The notes beneath the pieces are model-generated. The model was given only the letters and a program-made list of their open reading frames with translations, made no database searches and had not been told where the DNA came from. Positions 37,556 to 45,893 of a stretch of DNA of 64,000 nt are shown here, piece by piece. Every line of letters begins with the position of its first letter. The first letter of the stretch is position 1. A program made the translations under genes and the position numbers. Source of the DNA: JAYRZB01 sp041916675 (lineage in GTDB: Bacteria; Pseudomonadota; Alphaproteobacteria; Rhizobiales; Devosiaceae); assembly GCA_041916675.1 (NCBI GenBank), contig JAYRZB010000004.1, forward strand, positions 186,001-250,000, in the 5' to 3' direction.

Positions 37556-38023
37556 CTAGAGCGCGCGGTTTACTGCAATCCCGCTGGCAGGCTTTGCGGC
37601 GGCATTGTTGAGGACTCCGCTGGCACCATAGGTCTTGGCGCGTGACGCCCGGCCGACTGCTGCCGAAACATCGGCCAGCAGGTCTTCGGTCACATTGCGC
37701 GCCGTCGCGATCACCCGCAGGTTCTCCGCCATCTGCGTCGCCAGCCGCTCGTGGCCCGACTGGAGCCTCACAAGTGCTTGCGGCGCCTCGATTTTCAGGC
37801 GTGGCAACTGCCGTTGCACCGAGCGCGCAAAGCTCACATAGTCCTGCGCCAGCGCGGTCTTCTCGGCCGTCAGCGTCCCCGCCTCGCGGAAGCGTCCGGC
37901 GCGGAGCAGGGTGGTCTCGGCGTTCATCACCTCAACCAGGGCGGTCAGCGCCGTCTCGGCGCGCACGCACAGGTCGTTGGCCGGCAGGTCATCGAGCGTG
38001 GCAATCCGGTGTGCGGCGGTCAT
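37556..38023 (-). CDS. FlgN-like flagellar export chaperone
   Basis: A 155-residue, mainly helical protein (ALTALVEVMNAETTLLRAGR, LTAEKTALAQDYVSFARSVQ), with the length and helix pattern of FlgN-type chaperones for FlgK and FlgL. Sequence similarity in this family is low, so the call rests partly on its place after flgJ. It overlaps flgJ by 4 bp. Confidence 0.6.
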   Translation of the reverse strand: MTAAHRIATLDDLPANDLCVRAETALTALVEVMNAETTLLRAGRFREAGTLTAEKTALAQDYVSFARSVQRQLPRLKIEAPQALVRLQSGHERLATQMAENLRVIATARNVTEDLLADVSAAVGRASRAKTYGASGVLNNAAAKPASGIAVNRAL

Positions 38024-38343
38024 TGGGCTGATCCCTTGTAAGTGCCTGAATTATTGTTCTGATTTTGTGATGCCTCCTGCAGTGCAAGCAGGTCGGTCAT
38101 CAACTGGTCGGCTAGGCCGATGCCGCCTGCCTCAGCCATGTGATTGGCATATTGTTCGGATTGCATGCTGCGCCAGGTTTCTTCGGCATACCCGCCGCCG
38201 AACTGCCCGTCGGTCTTGATCCCAGCAAACATCTGGCTGACCAGGGTGTTGAGAAACACGCCCTCAAGCTCCTTGGCCTGCTGGTAAAGCTTGTCCATTG
38301 CCGGTGGGAGGGGCTGGCCCGGTGTCACCTTGGTGATCATCAC
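38020..38343 (-). CDS. flgJ: Rod-binding protein FlgJ (short form)
   Basis: A 107-residue protein matching only the N-terminal rod-capping part of FlgJ: AKELEGVFLNTLVSQMFAGI and GGYAEETWRSMQSEQYANHMAEAGGIGLAD. The muramidase domain of enterobacterial FlgJ is absent, as usual in alphaproteobacteria. It overlaps flgI by 4 bp and flgN by 4 bp. Confidence 0.85.
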   Translation of the reverse strand: MMITKVTPGQPLPPAMDKLYQQAKELEGVFLNTLVSQMFAGIKTDGQFGGGYAEETWRSMQSEQYANHMAEAGGIGLADQLMTDLLALQEASQNQNNNSGTYKGSAQ

Positions 38344-39464
38344 AGCACCTCGATTTCGGCCTGCAACGCCCCGGTCGCCTTGATCGCCTGCAGAATGGCA
38401 ATCATGTCGCGGGGCGGTATTCCCAGTGCATTCAGCCCGTCCACGAGCTGCTGCAGGGTGATGCTTTCGGGCACGACGGCGAGATTGGAGTTGGTGGTGT
38501 TAACCTGAAGGTTCGTTGAAGGCTGCACCGCCGTTTCGCCTAGGCTCAGCGGAGCCGGTTGAACCACCGTGGGGTTCTCGGCAATCGTCACCGTCAAGTT
38601 ACTCTGCGCCACGGCGACAGTTGAAACCCGCACATCCTTGCCCATCACGATGATGCCGGAGTTCTCGTCGATCACGATCTTGGCCGGCATATCGGTTTCC
38701 ACCACCAACTGCTCGATGTCGGTCAGCAGGTCGACGATATTGCCATTGAACCCTCGGGGCAGGGTAACGCGCACCGTCGAGGGGTCTTCCGGCGTTGCTG
38801 TGGGGACGCCGACAAAGTCGTTAATCGACAGCGCCACCCGTCGCGCCGTGGTCAGGTCGGGGTTGCGCAATGCCAGCCGCAGCGAGCGCTGGGCCCCGAG
38901 CTCAAAATTGATCTCGCGCTCGATCAGCGCGCCCGATGAAATGCGCCCCGTGGTCGGAACGCCAGAAATTACCGTCGCCGAATCCCCATTGGCCTGAAAT
39001 CCGTTGATCAGCACCGAACCCTGGGCGATGGCATAGACCTCGCCATCGGCGCCGAGCAGCGGCGTTACCAGCAAAGTTCCGCCCTGCAGGCTCTTGGCAT
39101 CGCCAAGCGCGGCAACCGAAACATCGAGGCGGCTGCCTTGGGTGGAGAATGCGGGGAGGTTGGCGGTCACGATCACGGCGGCGACATTGGCGGTTCGCAT
39201 GTTCTCGCCGCGCGTGTTGACGCCAAGCCGTTCGAGCATGGCCTGCAGGCTCTGCTTGGTGAAGGGCGAATTGGTTAGCCCGTCGCCCGTGCCATTCAGG
39301 CCAACCACAAGGCCATAGCCAACCAGCTGGTTCTCGCGGATGCCCTCGATATCGATGATGTCCTTGATGCGTGCAGTTGCAGCATAGGCATCGGCAAGCG
39401 GCGTCAACATGGACAGCGCGGCCAGTGCAGAAGCGCAGATGCGTCTGAGGGTCCGGTGCTTCAT
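38340..39464 (-). CDS. flgI: Flagellar P-ring protein FlgI
   Basis: A 374-residue periplasmic protein that forms the P-ring in the peptidoglycan layer. A signal peptide (MKHRTLRRICASALAALSML, cleavage near AYA) precedes ARIKDIIDIEGIRENQLVGYGLVVGLNGTGD, the family hallmark. The open frame begins at 39572, but ATG 39464 starts the signal peptide and leaves room for the sigma-54 promoter at 39522-39538. Confidence 0.95.
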   Translation of the reverse strand: MKHRTLRRICASALAALSMLTPLADAYAATARIKDIIDIEGIRENQLVGYGLVVGLNGTGDGLTNSPFTKQSLQAMLERLGVNTRGENMRTANVAAVIVTANLPAFSTQGSRLDVSVAALGDAKSLQGGTLLVTPLLGADGEVYAIAQGSVLINGFQANGDSATVISGVPTTGRISSGALIEREINFELGAQRSLRLALRNPDLTTARRVALSINDFVGVPTATPEDPSTVRVTLPRGFNGNIVDLLTDIEQLVVETDMPAKIVIDENSGIIVMGKDVRVSTVAVAQSNLTVTIAENPTVVQPAPLSLGETAVQPSTNLQVNTTNSNLAVVPESITLQQLVDGLNALGIPPRDMIAILQAIKATGALQAEIEVL

Positions 39465-39521
39465 AAAGATTCCCCGTATTCTGCAGTTCATCCCCATGAA
39501 CCGCCTCGTCCCCTCCTGTGT

Positions 39522-39538
39522 TGCGAAAATCGTGCCAA
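39522..39538 (-). promoter_or_regulatory. Sigma-54 promoter of flgI-flgJ-flgN
   Basis: On the minus strand TTGGCACGATTTTCGCA matches TTGGCACG-N4-TTGCA with 10 bases between GG and GC. It lies 58 bp before the flgI start codon and is the best sigma-54 match in the window. Confidence 0.75.
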
Positions 39539-39655
39539 ATGCGGAATTGAATCCGCGTTGGCCAACAAACAACTGAAAATAAAAGCGAAAACTGGCAGCG
39601 TTGCTTCTGCCTGATGACGCCCGCCTAGCCCGCAGAGCAAAACTTGCCGGGTGAA

Positions 39656-39670
39656 TTAATGACTTGTTAA
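39656..39670. promoter_or_regulatory. CtrA-type box between flgI and fliX
   Basis: TTAATGACTTGTTAA is an exact TTAA-N7-TTAA match, 55 bp before the fliX start codon. A half-site TTGCCGGGT lies next to it at 39644-39652. Confidence 0.65.
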
Positions 39671-39678
39671 GAGCTTGC

Positions 39679-39691
39679 GGCAGATTTTGCC
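39679..39691. promoter_or_regulatory. FlbD/ftr-like palindrome between flgI and fliX
   Basis: GGCA-GATTT-TGCC, the same spaced palindrome as at the flgE, fliL and flgB promoters. It lies about 145 bp upstream of the flgI sigma-54 promoter and 34 bp before fliX. Confidence 0.5.
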
Positions 39692-39724
39692 GGTATCAAC
39701 AACCGCTTCGAACCGAGTCCAGAA

Positions 39725-40147
39725 TTGCGCATCGAGGGCAACGCCCGTACCGGTCAGGTTGGCACTCAGAACGGTGCCGCGCGCAGTAGTGGTGCCGGGG
39801 TGGCTTTCCAGCCATCCGGCCCGGGAGAGACCGCGCGCGCCGCGTCGATGGCGCCCGCGGCATCTGCGGCCGGCATTGATGCTCTCCTTGCACTTCAGGC
39901 GGCAGAAGATCCGCTGCAGAAAAAGCAGCGCGTGGTTCGGCGTGGCCGCGATCTGCTCGATACTCTGGACAGTCTCAAAGCCGATCTGATCATGGGCCGG
40001 ATCAATCCCGGTAAGCTCGATCAATTGATGAAGTTGATCGCCCAATCCCGCGAGAAGACGCAGCCGGGCTTGGATCGTGTGCTTGACGATATCGAGCTCA
40101 GGGCGCGGGTTGAATTGGCAAAGCTCGGGCGTTTTCCCACTATCTGA
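39725..40147 (+). CDS. fliX: Flagellar assembly regulator FliX
   Basis: A 140-residue protein. A poorly conserved, flexible N-terminus (MRIEGNARTGQVG) is followed by a helical C-terminal region, DLLDTLDSLKADLIMGRI and LIAQSREKTQPGLDRVLDDIELRARVELAKLG, typical of FliX. In Caulobacter FliX couples basal-body assembly to the sigma-54 activator FlbD. The start is TTG, supported by the conserved MRIEG start. It is divergent from flgI, as in Caulobacter. Confidence 0.88.
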   Translation: MRIEGNARTGQVGTQNGAARSSGAGVAFQPSGPGETARAASMAPAASAAGIDALLALQAAEDPLQKKQRVVRRGRDLLDTLDSLKADLIMGRINPGKLDQLMKLIAQSREKTQPGLDRVLDDIELRARVELAKLGRFPTI

Positions 40148-40276
40148 TCAAGTAACTGTTGCAGTCAGAACACTGCGGCGATGATGTTAATTACGCTTTC
40201 TTTACCAGCTTGCGGCGCGTTTGTGCGGACACTATATAGGGCCGTCCTCGGACACCCTTTGGAGTTGAGTCCTTCT

Positions 40277-40696
40277 ATGCAAGCCGAACTCTCTACACTG
40301 GACTACCGGCCGACTGACGATGAGCCGTTCATGAACCCGCGCCAGCGCGAGTACTTCCGAAAGAAGCTCGAAACCTGGCGTGAGGAAATCCTCCGCGAAA
40401 GCCGCGAAACTCTCGATAACCTGCAGGAAGAAAGCCAGAACCATCCGGATATGGCTGACCGGGCGTCGTCCGAGAGCGATCGTGCGCTCGAGCTGCGCAC
40501 CCGCGATCGGCAGCGTAAGCTGATTGCCAAGATTGATGCTGCCGTAAAGCGCATCGAGGACGGCACCTACGGCTACTGCGAGGAAACCGGCGACCCGATC
40601 GGGATTGCCCGGCTTGATGCCCGTCCGATTGCAACGCTGTCGCTTGAAGCCCAGGAAATGCACGAGCGCCGCGAACGCGTTTACCGCGACGACTGA
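40277..40696 (+). CDS. dksA: RNA polymerase-binding transcription factor DksA
   Basis: A 139-residue protein. A coiled coil (EYFRKKLETWREEILRESRE) is followed by a globular end. DksA enters the polymerase secondary channel and, with ppGpp, represses rRNA and ribosomal genes. Of the four zinc cysteines only YGYC is present; the others are Thr, Ala and Ser (EETG, RPIATLS), a low-cysteine form seen in other alphaproteobacteria. ATG 40277 is chosen over the open frame from 40181 because it gives the usual N-terminus. Confidence 0.93.
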   Translation: MQAELSTLDYRPTDDEPFMNPRQREYFRKKLETWREEILRESRETLDNLQEESQNHPDMADRASSESDRALELRTRDRQRKLIAKIDAAVKRIEDGTYGYCEETGDPIGIARLDARPIATLSLEAQEMHERRERVYRDD

Positions 40697-40724
40697 AAGC
40701 ACGCCAACTGAACAGACAAGCATA

Positions 40725-40752
40725 AGGCCCGCGCAAGCGGGCCTTTGTTTTA
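40725..40752. terminator. Terminator of dksA
   Basis: An 8-bp stem AGGCCCGC/GCGGGCCT with a GCAA loop is followed by TTGTTTT. It ends at the stop codon of the convergent ABC-F gene and may serve both. Confidence 0.88.
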
Positions 40753-42321
40753 TGTACTTGCCATTGTGATATGTCGCGAAATGCCCGCGTTTTCGAGAAA
40801 CCTGGCATCATGGCTGACAACGATCAGGGCCCCGTCAAAGGCACGCAGACCGGATTCGACGGCCTCGATGGCTGCGATGTCGAGATGATTGGTCGGCTCG
40901 TCCAGGATCAGGAGATCAGGTGGCCGGCCGCCGCCAAGAACGCAGGCCAGCCCCGCGCGCAATCTCTCTCCGCCGCTGAGTGTCCCGGCCAGTTGCAGGG
41001 CTGCATCGGCGCGGAACAGGAAGCGCGCGAGCGCGGCCCGGCAGGCATTCTCGTCGCTGCCCGCGTTGAGGCGCCTGAAGTTGTCCCGGATCGATAGCCC
41101 AGGTTCGAGCAGCCTCACGCTCTGGTCGAGCATAGCCATGTTGCCACCCAGCCTGATCGCGCCGGACGTCGGCATCAGTTCGCCCACAATCATCCTGAGC
41201 AGACTGGTCTTCCCGCTGCCGTTCGGCCCTACGATGGCAACCCGTTCCGGCCCCATGATTGAAAAGGACAGGTTCCTGACAATTGGCGCACTGCTGTCCG
41301 GGCCGCCCGAGACTTCTTCGACATCGAGAATTGTGCGGCCATCCGGCAGGCCGGTGGGAGAGAGCGCCACCTTGAGCGCTGTGAGCCGTTCCACCTCGGC
41401 CTGTGCGTCGGCGAGTGCCTGGCTCGCATGTTGCCTTTGCCGATCGGCAATTCGCGCCTGTTCGCCGCCGGTCTTTTCCGCATTGTCGCGCCGCTTGCCC
41501 ACCAGGATCCGGGGCAGATCGCCTTTACCGGCCCGTTGCTTTCCTGCGCTGTCCCGGCGTGCCTTGCTTTCCCTTCTGGCCTGTATCGAACGCTCGAGCT
41601 GGCGCAAGGTGCGTTGGGTTGCCTCAGCTATCCGTCCTGTCGCCTCGCGTTCCAGATTGCGCTGGGTTTCGTAGTCAGACCAGTTCCCGCCATAGGTCCG
41701 GGCACCAAGGCTTGAAAGCTCGACGATGGTATCGACGTGTTCAAGCAGCGCCCGGTCGTGGCTGGCAACGATCACCGCGCCGCGCCACCGGCGCAGCAGC
41801 CGGATGACCGCATGCCTTCCCTTCGCATCGAGATTGTTGGTCGGTTCATCGAGCACGATCACCTCGGGTTCGCCAAAAACCAGCGCCGCCATTGCCACGC
41901 GCATCTGCTCCCCACCACTCAGAGTTGCCAGGTCCCTATGAGCGGTGAGACCCGAAATGCCCGTCGCTGCCAAGGCAACATCAAGTCTTGCCGGAAGTGA
42001 CCAGTCGAGGTCGAGGTCTTCTGGGTTCGAGCCCGCCAGTGCTTCCAAAGCTGCTCTTACTCCAAAGGCGTCGGCGACAGTGCGACCTGTTGTAACTCCA
42101 GGCGATTGGTCGAGCATGGCAATCCGGCCAGCCAGGCTCACGCTGCCAGAAGATGGCACCAGATCACCGCTGATCAGCTTGAGAAGAGTTGATTTGCCTG
42201 TGCCATTGCGCCCGATCAACCCGGTCCGGCGAGGGCCAAAACTGAGATCAAGATCAGTGAAGAGCGGTTTGTGGTCAGGCGTGGAATAGCTGAGCTGCCT
42301 CAGCGAAACGCATGATTGCAT
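40750..42321 (-). CDS. ABC-F family ATPase
   Basis: A 523-residue soluble protein with two ABC domains and no membrane segments. Domain 1 has GRNGTGKST, LSGGEQMR and VIVLDEPTNNLD; domain 2 has GPNGSGKTS, LSGGERLR and LLILDEPTNHLD. The linker (about residues 225-310) is very basic and helical, as in ribosome-acting ABC-F proteins. It could be a translation factor or confer antibiotic resistance; the subtype is not clear. The start lacks a strong ribosome site. Confidence 0.87.
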   Translation of the reverse strand: MQSCVSLRQLSYSTPDHKPLFTDLDLSFGPRRTGLIGRNGTGKSTLLKLISGDLVPSSGSVSLAGRIAMLDQSPGVTTGRTVADAFGVRAALEALAGSNPEDLDLDWSLPARLDVALAATGISGLTAHRDLATLSGGEQMRVAMAALVFGEPEVIVLDEPTNNLDAKGRHAVIRLLRRWRGAVIVASHDRALLEHVDTIVELSSLGARTYGGNWSDYETQRNLEREATGRIAEATQRTLRQLERSIQARRESKARRDSAGKQRAGKGDLPRILVGKRRDNAEKTGGEQARIADRQRQHASQALADAQAEVERLTALKVALSPTGLPDGRTILDVEEVSGGPDSSAPIVRNLSFSIMGPERVAIVGPNGSGKTSLLRMIVGELMPTSGAIRLGGNMAMLDQSVRLLEPGLSIRDNFRRLNAGSDENACRAALARFLFRADAALQLAGTLSGGERLRAGLACVLGGGRPPDLLILDEPTNHLDIAAIEAVESGLRAFDGALIVVSHDARFLENAGISRHITMAST

Positions 42322-42522
42322 TGGTATGAATATCCAGTTGAGCGAAGCGGGTGAGGCGTCCGGTCAGCTGCGATCCATTCCATACCATCCTGTTGGCGTT
42401 GCGTATGGGCCGGAAAATAGGCATCGCCGGGCCGATGTCAACCCCGCGCACTCATTGCCAAATCCTCAAAAACTCCGCACCGCCTGCACAAAAACTGCAA
42501 GCCGACCAGGCACAAATGCGGC

Positions 42523-42795
42523 ATGCAAAACACTCAGCCTGTCCACATCGACCAGCCCTTTTTCCTGCCCGACAGCATTCGCGACGATGCCTGGTGGCTC
42601 ACCGGTACGGCACGCGCTGTCGAGGCTGCCGCGCGACGGTTCGAGGCGATTTCAACTCTTGCGGTGGATAGTTATGACCGAAAGCACCACGCCGACGAAC
42701 GATACATCTCCGGTGACAAAGCCGATCAGTCTGGTGCCAGTGCGGCGGGTACTGCCCAGCGTGCTCGGCGCCGCTGGTTTGGTGCTGGCCGCTGA
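42523..42795 (+). CDS. Possible small protein overlapping the DUF4173 gene
   Basis: A 90-residue open frame whose first 50 codons (QPVHIDQPFFLPDSIRDDAW, AVEAAARRFEAISTLAV) have the GC-rich third positions of real genes here, while the last 40 codons overlap the start of the DUF4173 gene in another frame and look like noise. It may be a small real gene or the remnant of a longer one. Nothing else is seen in 42322-42673. Confidence 0.3.
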   Translation: MQNTQPVHIDQPFFLPDSIRDDAWWLTGTARAVEAAARRFEAISTLAVDSYDRKHHADERYISGDKADQSGASAAGTAQRARRRWFGAGR

Positions 42796-44197
42796 CCAGC
42801 TTGTCTACGGCCACATGCCGGGTGCCGGGCTTTTCGGACTGTTTGTCGTAGCGGCCGCCGTTATCGTTCTCGTCCGTTTCGGACTTGCGCCCCGCGTGCC
42901 GACTGCAATCGGGTTCGCCGTCGCCCTGGCGGCCTGCTTGCCCTTGCTCATCAAGCCGCATCTTATTTCGGTGTTTCTGGCCCTTGTGGGGCTCACCATT
43001 CTGGCGCTCGCCGCATGGCGGCGATTGTCCCGGTCCTGGCTCGATTTGCCAGTTCAGGTCTGGCGCTTCGTGCTTATTGCGCCGGTCCGCCCGCTTTACG
43101 ATGCCATTGCGCTGTTCTCGACCGGCTCGGGCATGGGTAAGCGCGTGCTGCGGCAGCTGCTCACCTGGGTGGTTCCGGCGGTCTTTGCCGGCATTTTCCT
43201 CATCCTTTTCAGCGAAGCCAATCCGGTCATTGCGCTGGGCCTTGGCCAAATCGACCTGACCGCGCTGCTCGATCCGGTGCGGGTCATCTTCTGGCTCATC
43301 ATTTTCGGCTTTGCCTGGCCTTTCATCTCGCTGCGCCTCGTGCGCTGGAAGCGTCGGCCCGAAACTGTCGCCCCAGCGCGCCCCGAAAGCCTGATCTTTG
43401 GCCCGGCGGCAATCCTTAATTCCCTGATTGTGTTCAATGCCCTGTTCGCGGTGCAGACGATTATGGACATTGGTTATCTTTCGCGCGGTTTTGGCCTGCC
43501 CGAAGGGATGAGCTATGCCAGTTATGCCCATCGCGGTGCCTATCCTCTGATCATCACGGCCCTTTTGGCCGCGGGTTTTGTACTGGCCGCCATGCGCCGG
43601 GGCGGGGCCGGTGAGCAGTCGCCCCTGATCCGGGCTCTGGTCTACGTCTGGATCGGGCAGAACGTCCTTCTGGTTCTCACCTCCATTATCCGGCTCGATC
43701 TTTATGTGTCGCTCTATTCGCTTACCGAGTTGCGGGCCGCCGCCTTCATCTGGATGGGGCTGGTCGCCATCGGGCTGGTGCTCATCCTGTTGCGTATCCG
43801 CTTGCGCAAATCCAATCACTGGCTGATTGCGCTTAACCTCTATGCGCTTATGCTCACCTTGTTTGTCAGCAGCATCACCGATTTTTCGGCCCTGATCGCC
43901 CGTTTCAACGTCGATCACGCCTATGAGATCAGTGGCGAAGGTCTGCCGCTGGATGTCGATTACTTCCGCATCCTCGGCCCGTCCACCTTGCCGGTGCTCG
44001 ATGCCTATATCGCACGGCTTCCCGTGCGTTTTTCTCAGGCTCGGGCGGCTGCGGTGGCGGTGCGGGAGGACCTGGTTTATGATTTTGCCAACCGCTCCCA
44101 AGACTGGCGATCCTGGACATTCACCGACTGGCGCATTGCCCAGTACCTTGAGTCTGGCAGCCCGCTTGCACAATCCCGCGCACCGGTTAACAACTGA
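42674..44197 (+). CDS. DUF4173 family multi-pass membrane protein
   Basis: A 507-residue protein with about 11 hydrophobic segments and a short soluble C-terminus (RFNVDHAYEISGEGLPLDVDYFRILGPSTLP, DWRSWTFTDWRIAQYLE). The whole pattern matches DUF4173 proteins, whose function is unknown. ATG 42674 with GGTGGA 7 bp upstream is used; the frame remains open to 42326 but that part has no conserved character. A response regulator gene follows 20 bp downstream, so it may be a sensed or regulated partner. Confidence 0.75.
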   Translation: MTESTTPTNDTSPVTKPISLVPVRRVLPSVLGAAGLVLAADQLVYGHMPGAGLFGLFVVAAAVIVLVRFGLAPRVPTAIGFAVALAACLPLLIKPHLISVFLALVGLTILALAAWRRLSRSWLDLPVQVWRFVLIAPVRPLYDAIALFSTGSGMGKRVLRQLLTWVVPAVFAGIFLILFSEANPVIALGLGQIDLTALLDPVRVIFWLIIFGFAWPFISLRLVRWKRRPETVAPARPESLIFGPAAILNSLIVFNALFAVQTIMDIGYLSRGFGLPEGMSYASYAHRGAYPLIITALLAAGFVLAAMRRGGAGEQSPLIRALVYVWIGQNVLLVLTSIIRLDLYVSLYSLTELRAAAFIWMGLVAIGLVLILLRIRLRKSNHWLIALNLYALMLTLFVSSITDFSALIARFNVDHAYEISGEGLPLDVDYFRILGPSTLPVLDAYIARLPVRFSQARAAAVAVREDLVYDFANRSQDWRSWTFTDWRIAQYLESGSPLAQSRAPVNN

Positions 44198-44217
44198 GCC
44201 AAAAGTCTGGAACTGCC

Positions 44218-44904
44218 ATGCCGCACCGCGTTCTCGTTGCCGATGACGAACCGCATATTCGCGACGTGATCTGCTTTGCCCTGGAACGGGCAGGGCTGGT
44301 CACTACCGTCGCCCGCAATGGCAGCGAGGCGCTGCAGGCCTTCCGCCGCACTCCGCCCGATCTGATCGTACTTGATGTCGGCATGCCCGAACTTGATGGT
44401 TTGGAGGTCTGCCGCCAGATTCGAAAGACTTCGGAAGTACCTATTCTGTTCCTGTCGGCACGCGATGAGGAAATCGACCGTATTCTTGGGCTTGAAATGG
44501 GTGGCGATGACTATGTCACCAAGCCGTTCAGCCCGCGCGAACTTGTGGCGCGGGTCCACGCCATTCTCAAGCGCAGCAATGGCCAGATTGGTCGTGCGGA
44601 GGCACCAGTGTCGCTCGGTGCGCTGGAAGTCGATCCCGTCCAGCATGCCGCGCGCTACTCCGGGCGGGCGGTCGACCTGACTGCGCTCGAATTCGCCATC
44701 CTGCAGGCGCTGGTTGCCCGGCCGCAGGCGGTTCTGTCGCGCGAGCAGATCATGGTGGCAGCCTATGGTCCCACCATCCACGTCTCCGACCGAACTATCG
44801 ATAGCCACATCCGCAATATTCGCGGCAAGTTCGCGGGGGCCGGATGCGAGGCGCTGATCACCACGGTCCACGGCGTCGGGTTCAAGCTCGGGGCAGACCT
44901 CTGA
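44218..44904 (+). CDS. OmpR-family response regulator
   Basis: A 228-residue regulator. The receiver has VADDEPH, the phosphoacceptor in LIVLDVGMPELDG, and VTKPFSP. The winged-helix DNA-binding domain has LDLTALEFAILQAL-like VDLTALEFAILQAL and TIDSHIRNIRGKF. The stop codon overlaps the ATG of the kinase gene by one base, so the pair is coupled. The signal and targets are unknown. Confidence 0.93.
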   Translation: MPHRVLVADDEPHIRDVICFALERAGLVTTVARNGSEALQAFRRTPPDLIVLDVGMPELDGLEVCRQIRKTSEVPILFLSARDEEIDRILGLEMGGDDYVTKPFSPRELVARVHAILKRSNGQIGRAEAPVSLGALEVDPVQHAARYSGRAVDLTALEFAILQALVARPQAVLSREQIMVAAYGPTIHVSDRTIDSHIRNIRGKFAGAGCEALITTVHGVGFKLGADL

Positions 44905-45893
44905 TGGAAGGCATTGCCCGGAAATGGCGGCCAACGCTGGCCATGATCGTCTATGCCGTCCTCATTGCCGTTCTGGCGCTTCCGGTGACAGTCGTCGTGC
45001 TGTTTCGCAGCTTCAACGCCACGGACAGCCAGTTCACCACCGTTGAACTGTTTGCCATTGCCGTAGCGTTTGCAATCACGCTGGTCGTTGGTTTCGTCTT
45101 CACCCGCACCATCACCGGGCCGATCAATGCCCTGATCCGCACAACCGAGGCCATCCGCAGTGGTGGCCGGTCCGCGATCAGGCCGCCGGCCCAGCAGGGT
45201 ACGCGCGAAATCGCGGTGCTGTCTCAGAGCTTCCTTGACCTTGCCGAGCGGCTGGTGGAGCGATCGGATTATGTGCAGTCCTTTGCCGCGCACGTTTCGC
45301 ACGAGCTCAAGTCCCCGCTAACCAGCATAAAGGGCTCCGCCGAACTGCTGCGTGACGCCGACATGACCGCTGCAGAACGCGAGCGGTTCCTGGCCCACAT
45401 CATTGCCGACAGCGATAGGCTTGCTGCTCTGCTTGACCGGCTGCGCGCGCTCACCCGTGCCGAAGTGCCTCTCGATGGCGGCGGCGCCACGGTGGCTGCG
45501 GTCGCGGCATCGCTGGGCCGCATTCCGGTTACCGTTTCCGGCGACGCCGACATGCCGACCGCGCTCTCGCTAGAGGCGGCTGCGATTGTTTTCGGGCATC
45601 TGGCAGATAACGCTGCCCAGCACGGCGCGACGGAACTATCCATCTCCGCACACCGCTCTGACGATCAGTTGGTTATCCAGGTTGCCGATAACGGCACGGG
45701 CATTGCGCCGGGCAATCGGGACAAGGTCTTTGAGCCGTTTTTCACCACGCGGCGCGAGAGTGGCGGCACCGGCATGGGGCTCGATATTGTGCGGGCCATG
45801 CTACAGGCCCATGGCGGCCGCATCGTCCTGGCCGCAAGTCAGAGCGGCGCCGCCTTTGAGGTGACGGTGCCGGTAGAGGTTCAGGCCAAATAG
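44904..45893 (+). CDS. Sensor histidine kinase
   Basis: A 329-residue membrane kinase. Two hydrophobic segments (about 13-34 and 47-68) flank a very short periplasmic loop, followed by a HAMP-like stretch, the phosphoacceptor box HVSHELKSPLTSIKG, and the ATPase boxes ADNAAQHG, VADNGTGIAP and GTGMGLDI. The tiny loop suggests sensing within the membrane or through a partner. Its 3' end overlaps the convergent M32 peptidase gene by 13 bp. Confidence 0.93.
   Translation: MEGIARKWRPTLAMIVYAVLIAVLALPVTVVVLFRSFNATDSQFTTVELFAIAVAFAITLVVGFVFTRTITGPINALIRTTEAIRSGGRSAIRPPAQQGTREIAVLSQSFLDLAERLVERSDYVQSFAAHVSHELKSPLTSIKGSAELLRDADMTAAERERFLAHIIADSDRLAALLDRLRALTRAEVPLDGGGATVAAVAASLGRIPVTVSGDADMPTALSLEAAAIVFGHLADNAAQHGATELSISAHRSDDQLVIQVADNGTGIAPGNRDKVFEPFFTTRRESGGTGMGLDIVRAMLQAHGGRIVLAASQSGAAFEVTVPVEVQAK

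Noticed and set aside
42599..44173. 524-codon minus-strand open frame opposite the DUF4173 gene
   Set aside because: It mirrors a membrane protein gene, its product is highly polar and lacks any recognisable domain, and there is no ribosome site.
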